Shown here: positions 1-6,801 of the stretch, piece by piece | How positions within the stretch are numbered: the stretch's first letter is position 1 | How the letters are laid out: each line of letters starts with the position of its first letter | DNA from: Legionellales bacterium | GTDB lineage: Bacteria; Pseudomonadota; Gammaproteobacteria; Eutrophobiales; Eutrophobiaceae | Direction of reading: 5' to 3' | NCBI GenBank assembly: GCA_002721165.1 | Contig: PBJS01000003.1 | Span: 116,232-123,086 of the forward strand | Length of the DNA: 6,855 bases | Translations under genes and position numbers: made by a program | Notes under the pieces: model-generated | Database searches by the model: none | What the model saw: the letters and a program-made list of their open reading frames with translations, nothing else | What the model was told of the DNA's origin: nothing

Positions 1-899
1 AAGATATAGTCATAACTTCGTACTAATTTTAGTAAGTCTAATGTATTTGCCAGTCCTTGCAAGTCTTCCCTTAGGTCTAGGTTAGTAATTCTCGCCTTTT
101 CGTCTGTTAGTTTAAGCTTAACAAGGTCATTAAAAATGTGTAATAGCCGGGAAATTGTATTTTCAGCACCCAATTCATGCCAATGAGCGGCAATTTTTAG
201 TGGGTTACTGGTTTTATCCGATAATTTATTTAAATCACTGACTAATTCATGACGAGACATTAAATCTTCTTCGTTTGCTAATTCTATCGCCCTTAATGGT
301 CCTCCGCCGGTCAAATGTAAAAGTAGATTCGGCGATAGCTCAGTATTTTCCAGATTTTCACTTAACCAGCTTATCGCAATCTCATCATATGTAGGTTTGA
401 AATCTATCCGATGACAACGACTTCTAATTGTAATGGGTAGCTTAGAGTGCTGATGTGATAACAGGATTAATATCGATTGTTCGGGGGGTTCTTCCAGTGT
501 TTTTAATAAAGCGGCTGATGCCGAACGCTGCATTATGTCTGCTTGGTTTATTATGATAACTTTATTATTAGTAGAAAAAGATTTTAAAGAAACATATTCG
601 ATCATTTCGCGAACTTGTGTTACAGAAATGAATTTTTTATCATCTTCGACTTCGATAAATTTCAGGTCAGGATGTGTGCTTGCTTTAAATAATTCACAAC
701 TTTTACAACCCCCGCAGGCAAATTCTAAATTAGTCTCTTTTGATTCGCATAAAATACGCATCGCAAAAACCAATGAAAATTGTTTTAAGCCAATCCCCTT
801 TGGCCCCGTTAATAACAAACCATGCGGTAATCGTTTCTGTGAAGACATAGTCGACAGCCTTGTCATTTGCTTTTTTTGCCAAGGGTATATTTCTAACAT
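1..899 (-). CDS. holB: DNA polymerase III subunit delta' (partial, C-terminus beyond window)
   Basis: HolB is the delta' subunit of the clamp-loader complex, which loads the beta sliding clamp onto primed DNA. My own minus-strand translation gives 299 complete codons with no stop before base 1. E. coli HolB has 334 residues, so about 35 C-terminal residues are probably missing. The N-terminus MLEIYPWQ is typical of the family. Residues 31-39 (TGPKGIGLK) form a P-loop whose canonical Lys is replaced by Leu38, in keeping with delta' being a non-ATPase AAA+ subunit. Cys51, Cys62, Cys65 and Cys68 form the zinc module. LLKTLEEPP lies at 131-139, and the SRC motif (Ser160-Arg161-Cys162), which supplies the arginine finger to the neighbouring subunit, is intact. 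The start overlaps the tmk stop by 7 bases (ATATGTTAG), with a modest AGAAG about 7 bases upstream, which suggests translational coupling. The call is secure; only the 3' end is unseen. Confidence 0.96.
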   Translation of the reverse strand, partial: MLEIYPWQKKQMTRLSTMSSQKRLPHGLLLTGPKGIGLKQFSLVFAMRILCESKETNLEFACGGCKSCELFKASTHPDLKFIEVEDDKKFISVTQVREMIEYVSLKSFSTNNKVIIINQADIMQRSASAALLKTLEEPPEQSILILLSHQHSKLPITIRSRCHRIDFKPTYDEIAISWLSENLENTELSPNLLLHLTGGGPLRAIELANEEDLMSRHELVSDLNKLSDKTSNPLKIAAHWHELGAENTISRLLHIFNDLVKLKLTDEKARITNLDLREDLQGLANTLDLLKLVRSYDYI

Positions 900-1516
900 A
901 TAAATTCTTCTAAAATAATCGTAAGTTCTTCTTTTACTTTCTCAATTGGTAATTCTGCATTGACTATTCGAAATCGTTTTGCCTCGTTTTCTGCTCTTTT
1001 TAAATAAGTACTTCGTACTTTCTCAAAGAAAACAATTTTTTCCTCCTCAAAGCGATCAGATTTACTTCTCTTTTTTGTGCGCTCCAAACCAAGAGTAACA
1101 TCAAGATCAAAAAGTATTGTTAAATCTGGCCTTAAATCAGATTGCACCCATTTTTCAAGTAAATTAATTCTTGATTCATCTATACCCCGTCCACCACCTT
1201 GATAAGCATAACTTGCATCTGTAAATCGGTCGCAAAGAACGATTTTTCCAGATGATAATGATGGAATAATCACTTCTTTTATGTGTTGAGCTCTAGCAGC
1301 AAAAATTAAAAGAAGTTCTGTGTCATCAGTAAGTTCATTATTCTCATTTTTAAGTAAGATTTCTCTTATTTGTTCTCCTATTTTTGTGCCACCAGGCTCT
1401 CTCGTTTTTACAACATCATGGCCTGACTTAACAAGTAAATTTTCAATGAAATCTACTAGCGTAGTTTTTCCTGCGCCTTCGACACCTTCTAATGTAATAA
1501 AAAGACCTTCTTTCAT
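893..1516 (-). CDS. tmk: Thymidylate kinase
   Basis: Tmk phosphorylates dTMP to dTDP with ATP in the cytoplasm, an essential step to dTTP in both the de novo and salvage routes. The 207-residue length is normal (E. coli 213). The Walker A loop is GVEGAGKT (11-18). REPGG at 39-43 contributes to nucleotide binding. The DRF motif at 96-98 and YQGGGRG at 105-111 contact dTMP. The lid at about 146-157 is rich in Arg/Lys and ends in DRFE. A P-loop without a catalytic Arg combined with a basic lid matches the E. coli-like (type II) enzymes. It begins 9 bases after the mltG stop and its end overlaps holB by 7 bases. No convincing Shine-Dalgarno is visible before the ATG (only A/T-rich bases), so translation probably depends on ribosomes arriving from mltG. 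No other start fits the family N-terminus better. Confidence 0.97.
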   Translation of the reverse strand: MKEGLFITLEGVEGAGKTTLVDFIENLLVKSGHDVVKTREPGGTKIGEQIREILLKNENNELTDDTELLLIFAARAQHIKEVIIPSLSSGKIVLCDRFTDASYAYQGGGRGIDESRINLLEKWVQSDLRPDLTILFDLDVTLGLERTKKRSKSDRFEEEKIVFFEKVRSTYLKRAENEAKRFRIVNAELPIEKVKEELTIILEEFIC

Positions 1517-1525
1517 TTTTAAAAT

Positions 1526-2518
1526 TTATTTATTTAGTTGATATTTTTTTACTGCTTTATTGTGTTCATACAAAGTTTTAGAAAAGTAGTGCGAACCATC
1601 TTTTTTTGAAACAAAATATAAAGTGTCATCATTTTCGGGATGTAGTGCTGCATGAATAGCCTCTCGTCCTGCTAATGCTATCGGTGTTGGGGGTAAACCA
1701 TTGTATCGATATGTGTTATAAGGCGAATCAATTCTAAGGTCCTTTTTTCTTATATTTCCATCATACTTTATTCCCATAGCATATATTACTGTCGGATCAG
1801 TCTGTAGTTTCATATTGTTTTTTAGTCTGCGTACAAAAACACCTGCAATCATAGCTCTTTCGCTGGCGAGCGCTGTCTCTTTTTCAATAATTGACGCCAT
1901 AATTAATGCATCATAGTCATTTTTGTATGGCAACCCCGCATCACGACTTTCCCATTCTTTTTCTAAAATTGCTTTCCCTCTTCTATATGCACGTTGCAAT
2001 AACTCAATATCTGATGCTCCTTTCGTAAAATAATAAGTATCAGGAAAAAAAAGACCTTCAACGTTCGATTCTGTTATTTTTATTTTTTTTAACAAAGAAT
2101 CTGATGAATAGTCTGTAAGATTTTTAATGAGCACAGTATTTGAAGAAATCTCTTTCTTTATATCTTTGATAGTCCAACCCTCAAGTAATGTTATTGAATG
2201 TTGTATAACGTCACCAGAAACAAAAATATTAATAATTTTAATAGGTGTTAGTCCTGGAGATAATTGATATTCACCTGATTGAATTTTTTTAGCATACCCG
2301 GAATAACGCGCATAAAATTCGAAATAATATGGTTTATCTAATATATGGTACGATTTTAATTTTTTATTCAAATCTTTAAATGAACTGCCAGAGTCAATAG
2401 TAAAAATTAGAGACGTATTAATATTCAAAGGTGTATCTAAAAATCTTTTATAATCAAGACAAATAGAAACCAATGTAACTATAAAAATAACCGCAATAAA
2501 TTTTATATGTAGTCTCAT
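1526..2518 (-). CDS. mltG: Endolytic murein transglycosylase MltG (YceG family)
   Basis: MltG is an inner-membrane lytic transglycosylase that cleaves within nascent peptidoglycan glycan strands and is proposed to act as a terminator of strand polymerisation. The protein has 330 residues (E. coli 340). One hydrophobic segment at about residues 5-21 serves as an N-terminal anchor with a short cytoplasmic side. A LysM-like region follows at about 37-105, then the YceG catalytic domain. ASIIEKET (208-215) carries Glu212, equivalent by motif to catalytic Glu218 of E. coli. LQTDPTVIYAMG (238-249), SPYNTYRYNGLPPTPI (265-280) and the AALHPE segment (290-295) are family signatures. The ATG overlaps the pabC stop in an ATGA junction (2515-2518), a standard coupling arrangement, and no Shine-Dalgarno is visible. 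Two 8-base homopolymers lie in the gene (2045-2052 and 2083-2090), but the frame is intact. It is the most AT-rich gene of the rows sampled. Confidence 0.96.
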   Translation of the reverse strand: MRLHIKFIAVIFIVTLVSICLDYKRFLDTPLNINTSLIFTIDSGSSFKDLNKKLKSYHILDKPYYFEFYARYSGYAKKIQSGEYQLSPGLTPIKIINIFVSGDVIQHSITLLEGWTIKDIKKEISSNTVLIKNLTDYSSDSLLKKIKITESNVEGLFFPDTYYFTKGASDIELLQRAYRRGKAILEKEWESRDAGLPYKNDYDALIMASIIEKETALASERAMIAGVFVRRLKNNMKLQTDPTVIYAMGIKYDGNIRKKDLRIDSPYNTYRYNGLPPTPIALAGREAIHAALHPENDDTLYFVSKKDGSHYFSKTLYEHNKAVKKYQLNK

Positions 2519-3348
2519 AAGTTTGGAATAAAATTATATTTCATTAATTTATTAGCTATTTTTATAGTTTTCTCATGATTTGAAAATAGTTTTTCATCAA
2601 TTAAATTTACCGGCCATACGCCAATAAGGCTATTGCACAAAAAGACCTCATCTGTATTTAATAAAAATTCAAGTGTTATATTTTTAATCTCGACCGAGAA
2701 TTTCATTTTATCCGCCATATCAATTATTTTTTCTCTTATTATTCCTTCGATACCGCATAATGATAAGTCAGGCGTATATAAGGATGTGCCTTTGATACAA
2801 AAAATATTACTCATCGTGCCTTCAATGACAAAATTATCAGTATCCATAACAATGCCTTCTGAAATTGCATCATCAGTCCATTCTGATCTCGCTAAAATTT
2901 GTTCAAGCCTATTTAGATGCTTAATTCCTGCTAATACTGGATTCCTCGCATAACGAAAATCACATACTTTTGTTTTAACACCTGTAGTCGAAAATTTCTT
3001 ATGGTAATGTGGCCATGGAAATAATCTGATAATTCTGGTTGGTATAGTATCGTCGGGAATTTTATAACCACGACCGCCCTGTCCTCTGCTTATAATAATT
3101 TTTATAACACCTTGATCAGTAGTATTAATCAAGGATGTAACTTCGTCTCTTATAATATCTTTATCTGGAATAGGAATTTTTAATTTTTTACACCCTTTTT
3201 CTAAGCGATTTAGATGTTCGTCAAAGCAGAGGATTTTCTTATTTTGAATTGCAATAGTCTCGAATAACCCATCACCATAGTGCACAGCACGATCATTTAA
3301 TGCTATTTCACTAGTATGATTTCCATTTATTAAATCTTTAATTGCCAT
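2515..3348 (-). CDS. pabC: Aminodeoxychorismate lyase
   Basis: PabC is a PLP-dependent fold-type IV enzyme that splits 4-amino-4-deoxychorismate into 4-aminobenzoate and pyruvate for folate synthesis. The 277 residues fit the family (E. coli 269). Visible features are LNDRAVHYGDGLFET at 17-31, the PLP-binding Lys143 in GIKHLNRLEQ (141-150), IEGTMSNIF at 175-183 with Glu176 placed to contact the PLP pyridine nitrogen, and EVFLCNSLIGVWPV at 234-247. Branched-chain aminotransferases (IlvE) and D-amino-acid transaminases share this fold. The KHLNRLEQ signature and the place between fabF and mltG favour PabC. It starts 28 bases after the fabF stop with only a weak purine-rich site (AAGAAAA), and its stop overlaps the mltG start by 4 bases. 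The partner genes pabA and pabB are not in the window. Confidence 0.95.
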   Translation of the reverse strand: MAIKDLINGNHTSEIALNDRAVHYGDGLFETIAIQNKKILCFDEHLNRLEKGCKKLKIPIPDKDIIRDEVTSLINTTDQGVIKIIISRGQGGRGYKIPDDTIPTRIIRLFPWPHYHKKFSTTGVKTKVCDFRYARNPVLAGIKHLNRLEQILARSEWTDDAISEGIVMDTDNFVIEGTMSNIFCIKGTSLYTPDLSLCGIEGIIREKIIDMADKMKFSVEIKNITLEFLLNTDEVFLCNSLIGVWPVNLIDEKLFSNHEKTIKIANKLMKYNFIPNL

Positions 3349-3376
3349 TATTTTTCTTGATGGCTAGATAAATAGG

Positions 3377-4615
3377 CTAATTAATTTTCCTAAAAACCAG
3401 TGAGCCATTAGTTCCGCCAAATCCAAATGAATTAGAAAGTGATGTCTCTATTTTTATATCACGAGCAATGTTTGGTACATAGTCAAGATCACACTCCGGA
3501 TCCTGATTATCTAGATTGATCGTCGGTGGCGCAATCTGATCGCGAATTGCTAGTACTGAAAATATTGCCTCGACTGCCCCTGCTGCACCCAACATATGCC
3601 CAATCATTGATTTAGTCGAACTTATTGATATTTTTTTAGCTGAATCTTTAAATACATTTTTGATCGCGTTTGTCTCTGCGATATCTCCGGCAGGAGTAGA
3701 TGTTCCGTGTGCATTTATATAATTAATTTCATCCATATTAATACCACCATTTTTCAATGCTTTTTGCATACAGAGTGTAGCGCCTCGACCATTTTCTGAG
3801 GGTGCTGTTATATGAAATGCATCAGCGCTCATTCCATAACCAATCAACTCCGCATAAATTTTTGCCCCTCGCTTTTTTGCATACTCGTATTCTTCTAAAA
3901 CCATCGCCCCTGCCCCATCGCTTAGCACAAAGCCATCCCTATCTTTGTCCCAAGGGCGACTAGCTAATTCTGGCTCTTCATTTCTAGTGGACAGAGCACG
4001 TGCCGCAGCAAAACCAGCTAAGCCTGTTTTTGATGTTGCCATTTCAGCGCCACCAGCAATCATTACATCAGCGTCACCATATTCAATTAATCTTGCAGCA
4101 TCACCGATATTATGGGTACCTGTTGTGCAAGCTGTCACGATTGAAAAATTTGGCCCTTCTAAACCATACATGATAGATAAATGTCCTGAAATCATATTAA
4201 TAATATTACTTGGCACATAAAATGGAGATATTTTTCTAGGTCCGCCTGAGTGAAATAATTCAGTGCCTTTTTCAATGCCTGGTAAACCGCCAATTCCTGA
4301 GCCAATTGCAACACCAATACGATCAGTATTATGAGTCACATCTAAGCCTGAATCTTCTATGGCTTGTACGCCTGCGGTTATACCGTAATGAATAAAGGGG
4401 TCCATTTTCCTTTGTTCTTTTTTTGTGATGTATTTATCTAAAGAAAGATTTTTAATTGAACCACCAATTCGAACAGTAAAATCTGAGGTATCAAAATGCT
4501 CAATCAAGGATATACCGCTTTTTCCTTCAAGAATATTTTTCCATGTTTCACTAACACTATTACCAACTGGCGTTGTCATACCTAACCCTGTCACCACCAC
4601 ACGTCTTTTATTCAC
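3377..4615 (-). CDS. fabF: Beta-ketoacyl-ACP synthase II
   Basis: FabF elongates acyl-ACP by decarboxylative condensation with malonyl-ACP in the type II fatty-acid pathway. The protein has 412 residues (E. coli 413). The thiolase-fold Cys-His-His triad is complete: Cys163 in TACTTG, His303 in NAHGTSTP and His340 in SMIGHMLGAAG, with the conserved Lys335 nearby. SNSFGFGGTN near the C-terminus holds the glycine-rich loop with the gating Phe399. The start codon is GTG (4613-4615), giving MNKRRVVVTG, the usual N-terminus. It is supported by AGAGAGGA at 4621-4628, five bases upstream. FabB is a paralogue with the same triad, but the position next to acpP and the sequence favour FabF. A terminator hairpin lies upstream, with only 17 bases between its A/T tail and the ribosome site, so fabF mRNA probably comes mainly from read-through out of acpP. 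Confidence 0.97.
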   Translation of the reverse strand: MNKRRVVVTGLGMTTPVGNSVSETWKNILEGKSGISLIEHFDTSDFTVRIGGSIKNLSLDKYITKKEQRKMDPFIHYGITAGVQAIEDSGLDVTHNTDRIGVAIGSGIGGLPGIEKGTELFHSGGPRKISPFYVPSNIINMISGHLSIMYGLEGPNFSIVTACTTGTHNIGDAARLIEYGDADVMIAGGAEMATSKTGLAGFAAARALSTRNEEPELASRPWDKDRDGFVLSDGAGAMVLEEYEYAKKRGAKIYAELIGYGMSADAFHITAPSENGRGATLCMQKALKNGGINMDEINYINAHGTSTPAGDIAETNAIKNVFKDSAKKISISSTKSMIGHMLGAAGAVEAIFSVLAIRDQIAPPTINLDNQDPECDLDYVPNIARDIKIETSLSNSFGFGGTNGSLVFRKIN

Positions 4616-4620
4616 CTAAT

Positions 4621-4628
4621 TCCTCTCT
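4621..4628 (-). promoter_or_regulatory. Shine-Dalgarno of fabF (AGAGAGGA)
   Basis: The minus strand reads AGAGAGGA followed by ATTAG and then GTG. This strong ribosome site fixes the non-ATG start of fabF. Most other genes in the cluster have weak or no recognisable sites. Confidence 0.8.
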
Positions 4629-4645
4629 ATTTGTGCTGTATAAAT

Positions 4646-4685
4646 AAAAAACCGCGTACTGAAGAGTTCATAACGCGGCTTTTTT
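4646..4685 (-). terminator. Intrinsic terminator (possible attenuator) between acpP and fabF
   Basis: A 6-bp GC-rich stem pairs CCGCGT with ACGCGG (4652-4657 and 4673-4678) around a 15-base loop. In the minus-strand RNA the loop contains a second small stem, UGAA/UUCA around CUC. The A tract at 4646-4651 gives the six-U tail on the minus strand, and the T tract at 4680-4685 lies on the other side, so the element looks bidirectional. No plus-strand gene ends here, so it is read as the acpP 3' end. The acpP stop lies 19 bases before the element. Because fabF continues in the same direction, read-through is expected to be partial, giving acpP more transcript than the downstream genes. Confidence 0.85.
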
Positions 4686-4704
4686 AATGTTTTTAAGTTA
4701 TTCG

Positions 4705-4941
4705 TTATTTTAAGTGTGCATTAATGTACTCAATCGCTTGATTAACCGTATTAATATTCTCCGCCTCTTCGTCTGGAATTTCTGTTTTGAATTCTTCTTC
4801 TAATGCCATAACCAACTCAACGGTATCAAGTGAATCTGCACCCAAATCATCGACAAATGATGCCTCATTTGTGACTTCTTCTTCCTTGACGCCTAGCTGT
4901 TCTACGACAATTTTTTTTACTCGATCTTCAACACTACTCAT
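4705..4941 (-). CDS. acpP: Acyl carrier protein
   Basis: AcpP is the small acidic carrier whose phosphopantetheine arm holds growing acyl chains for FabD, FabG, FabF, FabH and lipid acyltransferases. With the start at 4941 it has 78 residues, exactly the E. coli length. Ser37 in the DSL motif (GADSLDTVEL, 35-44) is the phosphopantetheine attachment site, followed by the acidic recognition helix (MALEEEF). An in-frame ATG at 5016 would add 25 residues. I reject it because a near-perfect Shine-Dalgarno (GGAGGA, 4951-4956) sits nine bases before the inner ATG and family members begin at this MSSVEDRVKK position. It is preceded by a 149-base AT-rich gap and followed by a terminator hairpin, so it probably has its own promoter and higher expression than its neighbours, as is known for acpP in E. 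coli. Confidence 0.97.
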   Translation of the reverse strand: MSSVEDRVKKIVVEQLGVKEEEVTNEASFVDDLGADSLDTVELVMALEEEFKTEIPDEEAENINTVNQAIEYINAHLK

Positions 4942-4950
4942 GTCGACAAT

Positions 4951-4956
4951 TCCTCC
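4951..4956 (-). promoter_or_regulatory. Shine-Dalgarno of acpP (GGAGGA)
   Basis: GGAGGA lies nine bases before the ATG at 4941. It is the strongest ribosome site in the window and decides the acpP start in favour of the 78-residue form. Confidence 0.88.
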
Positions 4957-4975
4957 AAATTTGGCCAATGGGCCA
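4955..4975 (-). promoter_or_regulatory. Small overlapping inverted repeats in the acpP leader
   Basis: TGGCC (4962-4966) and GGCCA (4971-4975) can form a 5-bp stem around a four-base loop. The adjoining CCAAATTTGG (4955-4964) is a perfect 10-base palindrome that shares bases with that stem on one side and with the Shine-Dalgarno on the other. In RNA the two foldings would exclude each other. The palindrome could instead be a protein-binding site in DNA. Both repeats are short, and no function is established. Confidence 0.35.
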
Positions 4976-5019
4976 GTTGCGAATGCTAAGTTTAGAGAAA
5001 ACAAATCTTCTTGCAACTT

Positions 5020-5069
5020 AGAATATTTTTATATAAATAAATTTATATTTATTAATAGTTTATAGTATA
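5020..5069 (-). promoter_or_regulatory. Probable acpP promoter region (very AT-rich)
   Basis: Only 4 of the 60 bases from 5021 to 5080 are G or C. On the minus strand, TATACT (5064-5069) and TATTCT (5020-5025) resemble sigma-70 -10 boxes and would give leaders of roughly 115 or 72 bases. I see no good -35 box for either, so the exact start is not assignable. An AT-only inverted repeat (ATAAATA at 5033-5039 and TATTTAT at 5046-5052) lies between them. A promoter between fabG and acpP is known in E. coli, which supports the reading. Confidence 0.4.
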
Positions 5070-5090
5070 TTTTTCATTTATAGGATTAAC

Positions 5091-5837
5091 TTAACCCATG
5101 TACATTCCGCCATTGACACTGACGGTTTGGCCCGTAATATAACTTGCATTATCGGATGCTAAAAAGTTAACTACCGATGCAATTTCATCAGATTCGCCAA
5201 GTCTCCCTAAGGTAATATGCTCCAATAATGAATTATGAATTTCTTCGCTTAATTCATCGGTCATATCTGTTTTAATAAACCCTGGAGCCACGGCATTTAC
5301 GGTAATTCCTCTGGATCCAACCTCTTTTGCTAAAGAACGGGTGAATCCAATCATTCCTGCCTTAGCTGCTGAGTAGTTTGTTTGCCCCGCATTACCAGTC
5401 AAACCAACTACTGAACTAATATTGATAATTCTTCCGTATTTTGCTTTCATCATTGGACGTATACAAAGCTTAGTCATGCGAAAGATCCCAGATAAATTTG
5501 TATTAATGACATCTTCCCATTCATCGTCTTTCATGCGCATCAATAAATTGTCTTTAGTAATACCAGCATTATTAACTAGAATATTTGGAGAATTTAAATT
5601 TTTAATATTATTTTCAAACTTATCAACCGATAATTTATCAGCAATATTTAGTACTAGCCCTGTGCCTAAAAAATTATTTTTTACAAAATCAGCTGATATT
5701 TGATTTGCAGATTTTTCAGTTGTTGCAGTTGCAATGACGTAGGCACCTTGCTTTGCAAATTTGTAAGCAATCGCTTTACCTATACCTCTACTTGCGCCAG
5801 TTACAAGAACAGTTTTATCTTTATAAATATCGCTCAT
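5091..5837 (-). CDS. fabG: 3-oxoacyl-ACP reductase
   Basis: FabG reduces 3-ketoacyl-ACP to 3-hydroxyacyl-ACP with NADPH, the first reduction of each elongation cycle. It is a classical short-chain dehydrogenase of 248 residues (E. coli 244). The cofactor motif TGASRGIG lies at 13-20 and NNAG at 89-92. The catalytic tetrad is complete: Asn114, Ser142, Tyr155 and Lys159 (in NYSAAKAG). The PG motif at 185-186 and the C-terminal GQTVSVNGGMYMG are typical. Many short-chain dehydrogenases look similar, but the position between fabD and acpP makes FabG the clear choice. It starts 7 bases after the fabD stop with no visible Shine-Dalgarno, so translational coupling to fabD is likely. Its stop is followed by the AT-rich acpP promoter region with no terminator in between. 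Confidence 0.97.
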   Translation of the reverse strand: MSDIYKDKTVLVTGASRGIGKAIAYKFAKQGAYVIATATTEKSANQISADFVKNNFLGTGLVLNIADKLSVDKFENNIKNLNSPNILVNNAGITKDNLLMRMKDDEWEDVINTNLSGIFRMTKLCIRPMMKAKYGRIINISSVVGLTGNAGQTNYSAAKAGMIGFTRSLAKEVGSRGITVNAVAPGFIKTDMTDELSEEIHNSLLEHITLGRLGESDEIASVVNFLASDNASYITGQTVSVNGGMYMG

Positions 5838-5844
5838 CTAAATA

Positions 5845-6783
5845 TTATAGTAATGTATTGTTAATCGATACTTGATCATGAATTGAAAACAATTCAAAAG
5901 AAGTTTCAATTCTTTTTATAAGGCCACAAAGCACTTTCCCAGGACCACATTCGATAATTTTTGTAACCCCTAATAGCTGCATTTCTTTAACAGAATCAAT
6001 CCAACGTACTGGTTTATATAATTGTTCCAGAAGAATAGGTTTAATTTCATTAGCTTTTACTTTTATCTTAGCATCTACATTTTGTAGTATTGGTATTTCA
6101 GCATCACGGAATGTTACAGAATTTAATAATTTTGAAAATTCATCGGCTGCTTCTTTCATAAGCAAGCAATGCGAAGGCACGCTAACGGGTAAAAGTATCG
6201 CCCTCTTTGCCCCAGCTTCTTTTGCCATGCTTATGACTCTTTCAACAGCGTTCTTGTGTCCCGATATAACGATTTGTTCAGGTGAATTATAATTTGCTGC
6301 TGACACAATTTCATTTTCTGAGCAATCTACACAAAGTTTTTCGATGATTGCTTTGTTTAAGCCAAGTATTGCAGCCATTGCACCTTCATTATTAGAAATC
6401 GATCTTTGCATAGTTTTACCTCTTTCTGAAACTAAATTTACGGCTTCTTCAAAATTAATAACGCCAGCACATAAAAGCGCAGTATATTCGCCTAAGCTAT
6501 GTCCTGCTAAAACAATGGGCATCAAATTAGATTTTTTCTTCCACAAAAGCCATGTTACATAAGAGGTTAAAAGAATTGCTGGTTGTGTTACTTCTGTTTG
6601 ATCCAATTTCTCTTTTGGGCCAGAAGATATTATCTCTAAGATATTGTAACCTAAAATTTCTGAGGCAATATCAAAAATTTTTTTTACATCATTGTCTGCT
6701 TCAATAAGCCTACTATCAATCATTCCTAAAGATTGTGAGCCTTGGCCCGGAAATACGACTGCTAATTTTATGCGATCATTCAT
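5845..6783 (-). CDS. fabD: Malonyl-CoA:ACP transacylase
   Basis: FabD transfers malonyl from CoA to AcpP, supplying the extender for FabH and FabF. The 312-residue length fits (E. coli 309). FPGQGSQ at 11-17 supplies the oxyanion-hole Gln14. The nucleophile is Ser96 in GHSLGEY (94-100), Arg121 binds the malonyl carboxylate, His205 in VPSHC is the catalytic partner, and Gln254 is in QLYKPVRW. These residues are all offset by +3 or +4 from the E. coli positions, so there is no internal deletion between them. GPGKVL near 280-285 is a further family signature. The ATG lies 18 bases after the fabH stop, without a clear Shine-Dalgarno in the A/T-rich gap. It belongs to the same transcription unit as fabH and fabG. 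Confidence 0.97.
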   Translation of the reverse strand: MNDRIKLAVVFPGQGSQSLGMIDSRLIEADNDVKKIFDIASEILGYNILEIISSGPKEKLDQTEVTQPAILLTSYVTWLLWKKKSNLMPIVLAGHSLGEYTALLCAGVINFEEAVNLVSERGKTMQRSISNNEGAMAAILGLNKAIIEKLCVDCSENEIVSAANYNSPEQIVISGHKNAVERVISMAKEAGAKRAILLPVSVPSHCLLMKEAADEFSKLLNSVTFRDAEIPILQNVDAKIKVKANEIKPILLEQLYKPVRWIDSVKEMQLLGVTKIIECGPGKVLCGLIKRIETSFELFSIHDQVSINNTLL

Positions 6784-6801
6784 GGTTTAATATTTGTTAT
6801 T

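Noticed and set aside
535..903. 122-codon plus-strand open frame
   Set aside because: It lies entirely antisense to holB (apart from a few bases over the tmk end), has no recognisable domain, and the minus strand explains the sequence fully.
2633..2953. 106-codon plus-strand open frame within pabC
   Set aside because: It is a shadow of the pabC coding frame. The same holds for shorter plus-strand frames over tmk, fabF, fabG and fabD.
5033..5052. AT-only inverted repeat upstream of acpP as a terminator for fabG
   Set aside because: The stem has no G or C and would be too weak to terminate. It is better seen as part of an AT-rich promoter region.
4787..5065. 92-codon plus-strand open frame opposite acpP and its promoter
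   Set aside because: It is low-complexity, Ser/Asn-rich and antisense to acpP, a highly conserved gene. No ribosome site or family signature was seen.
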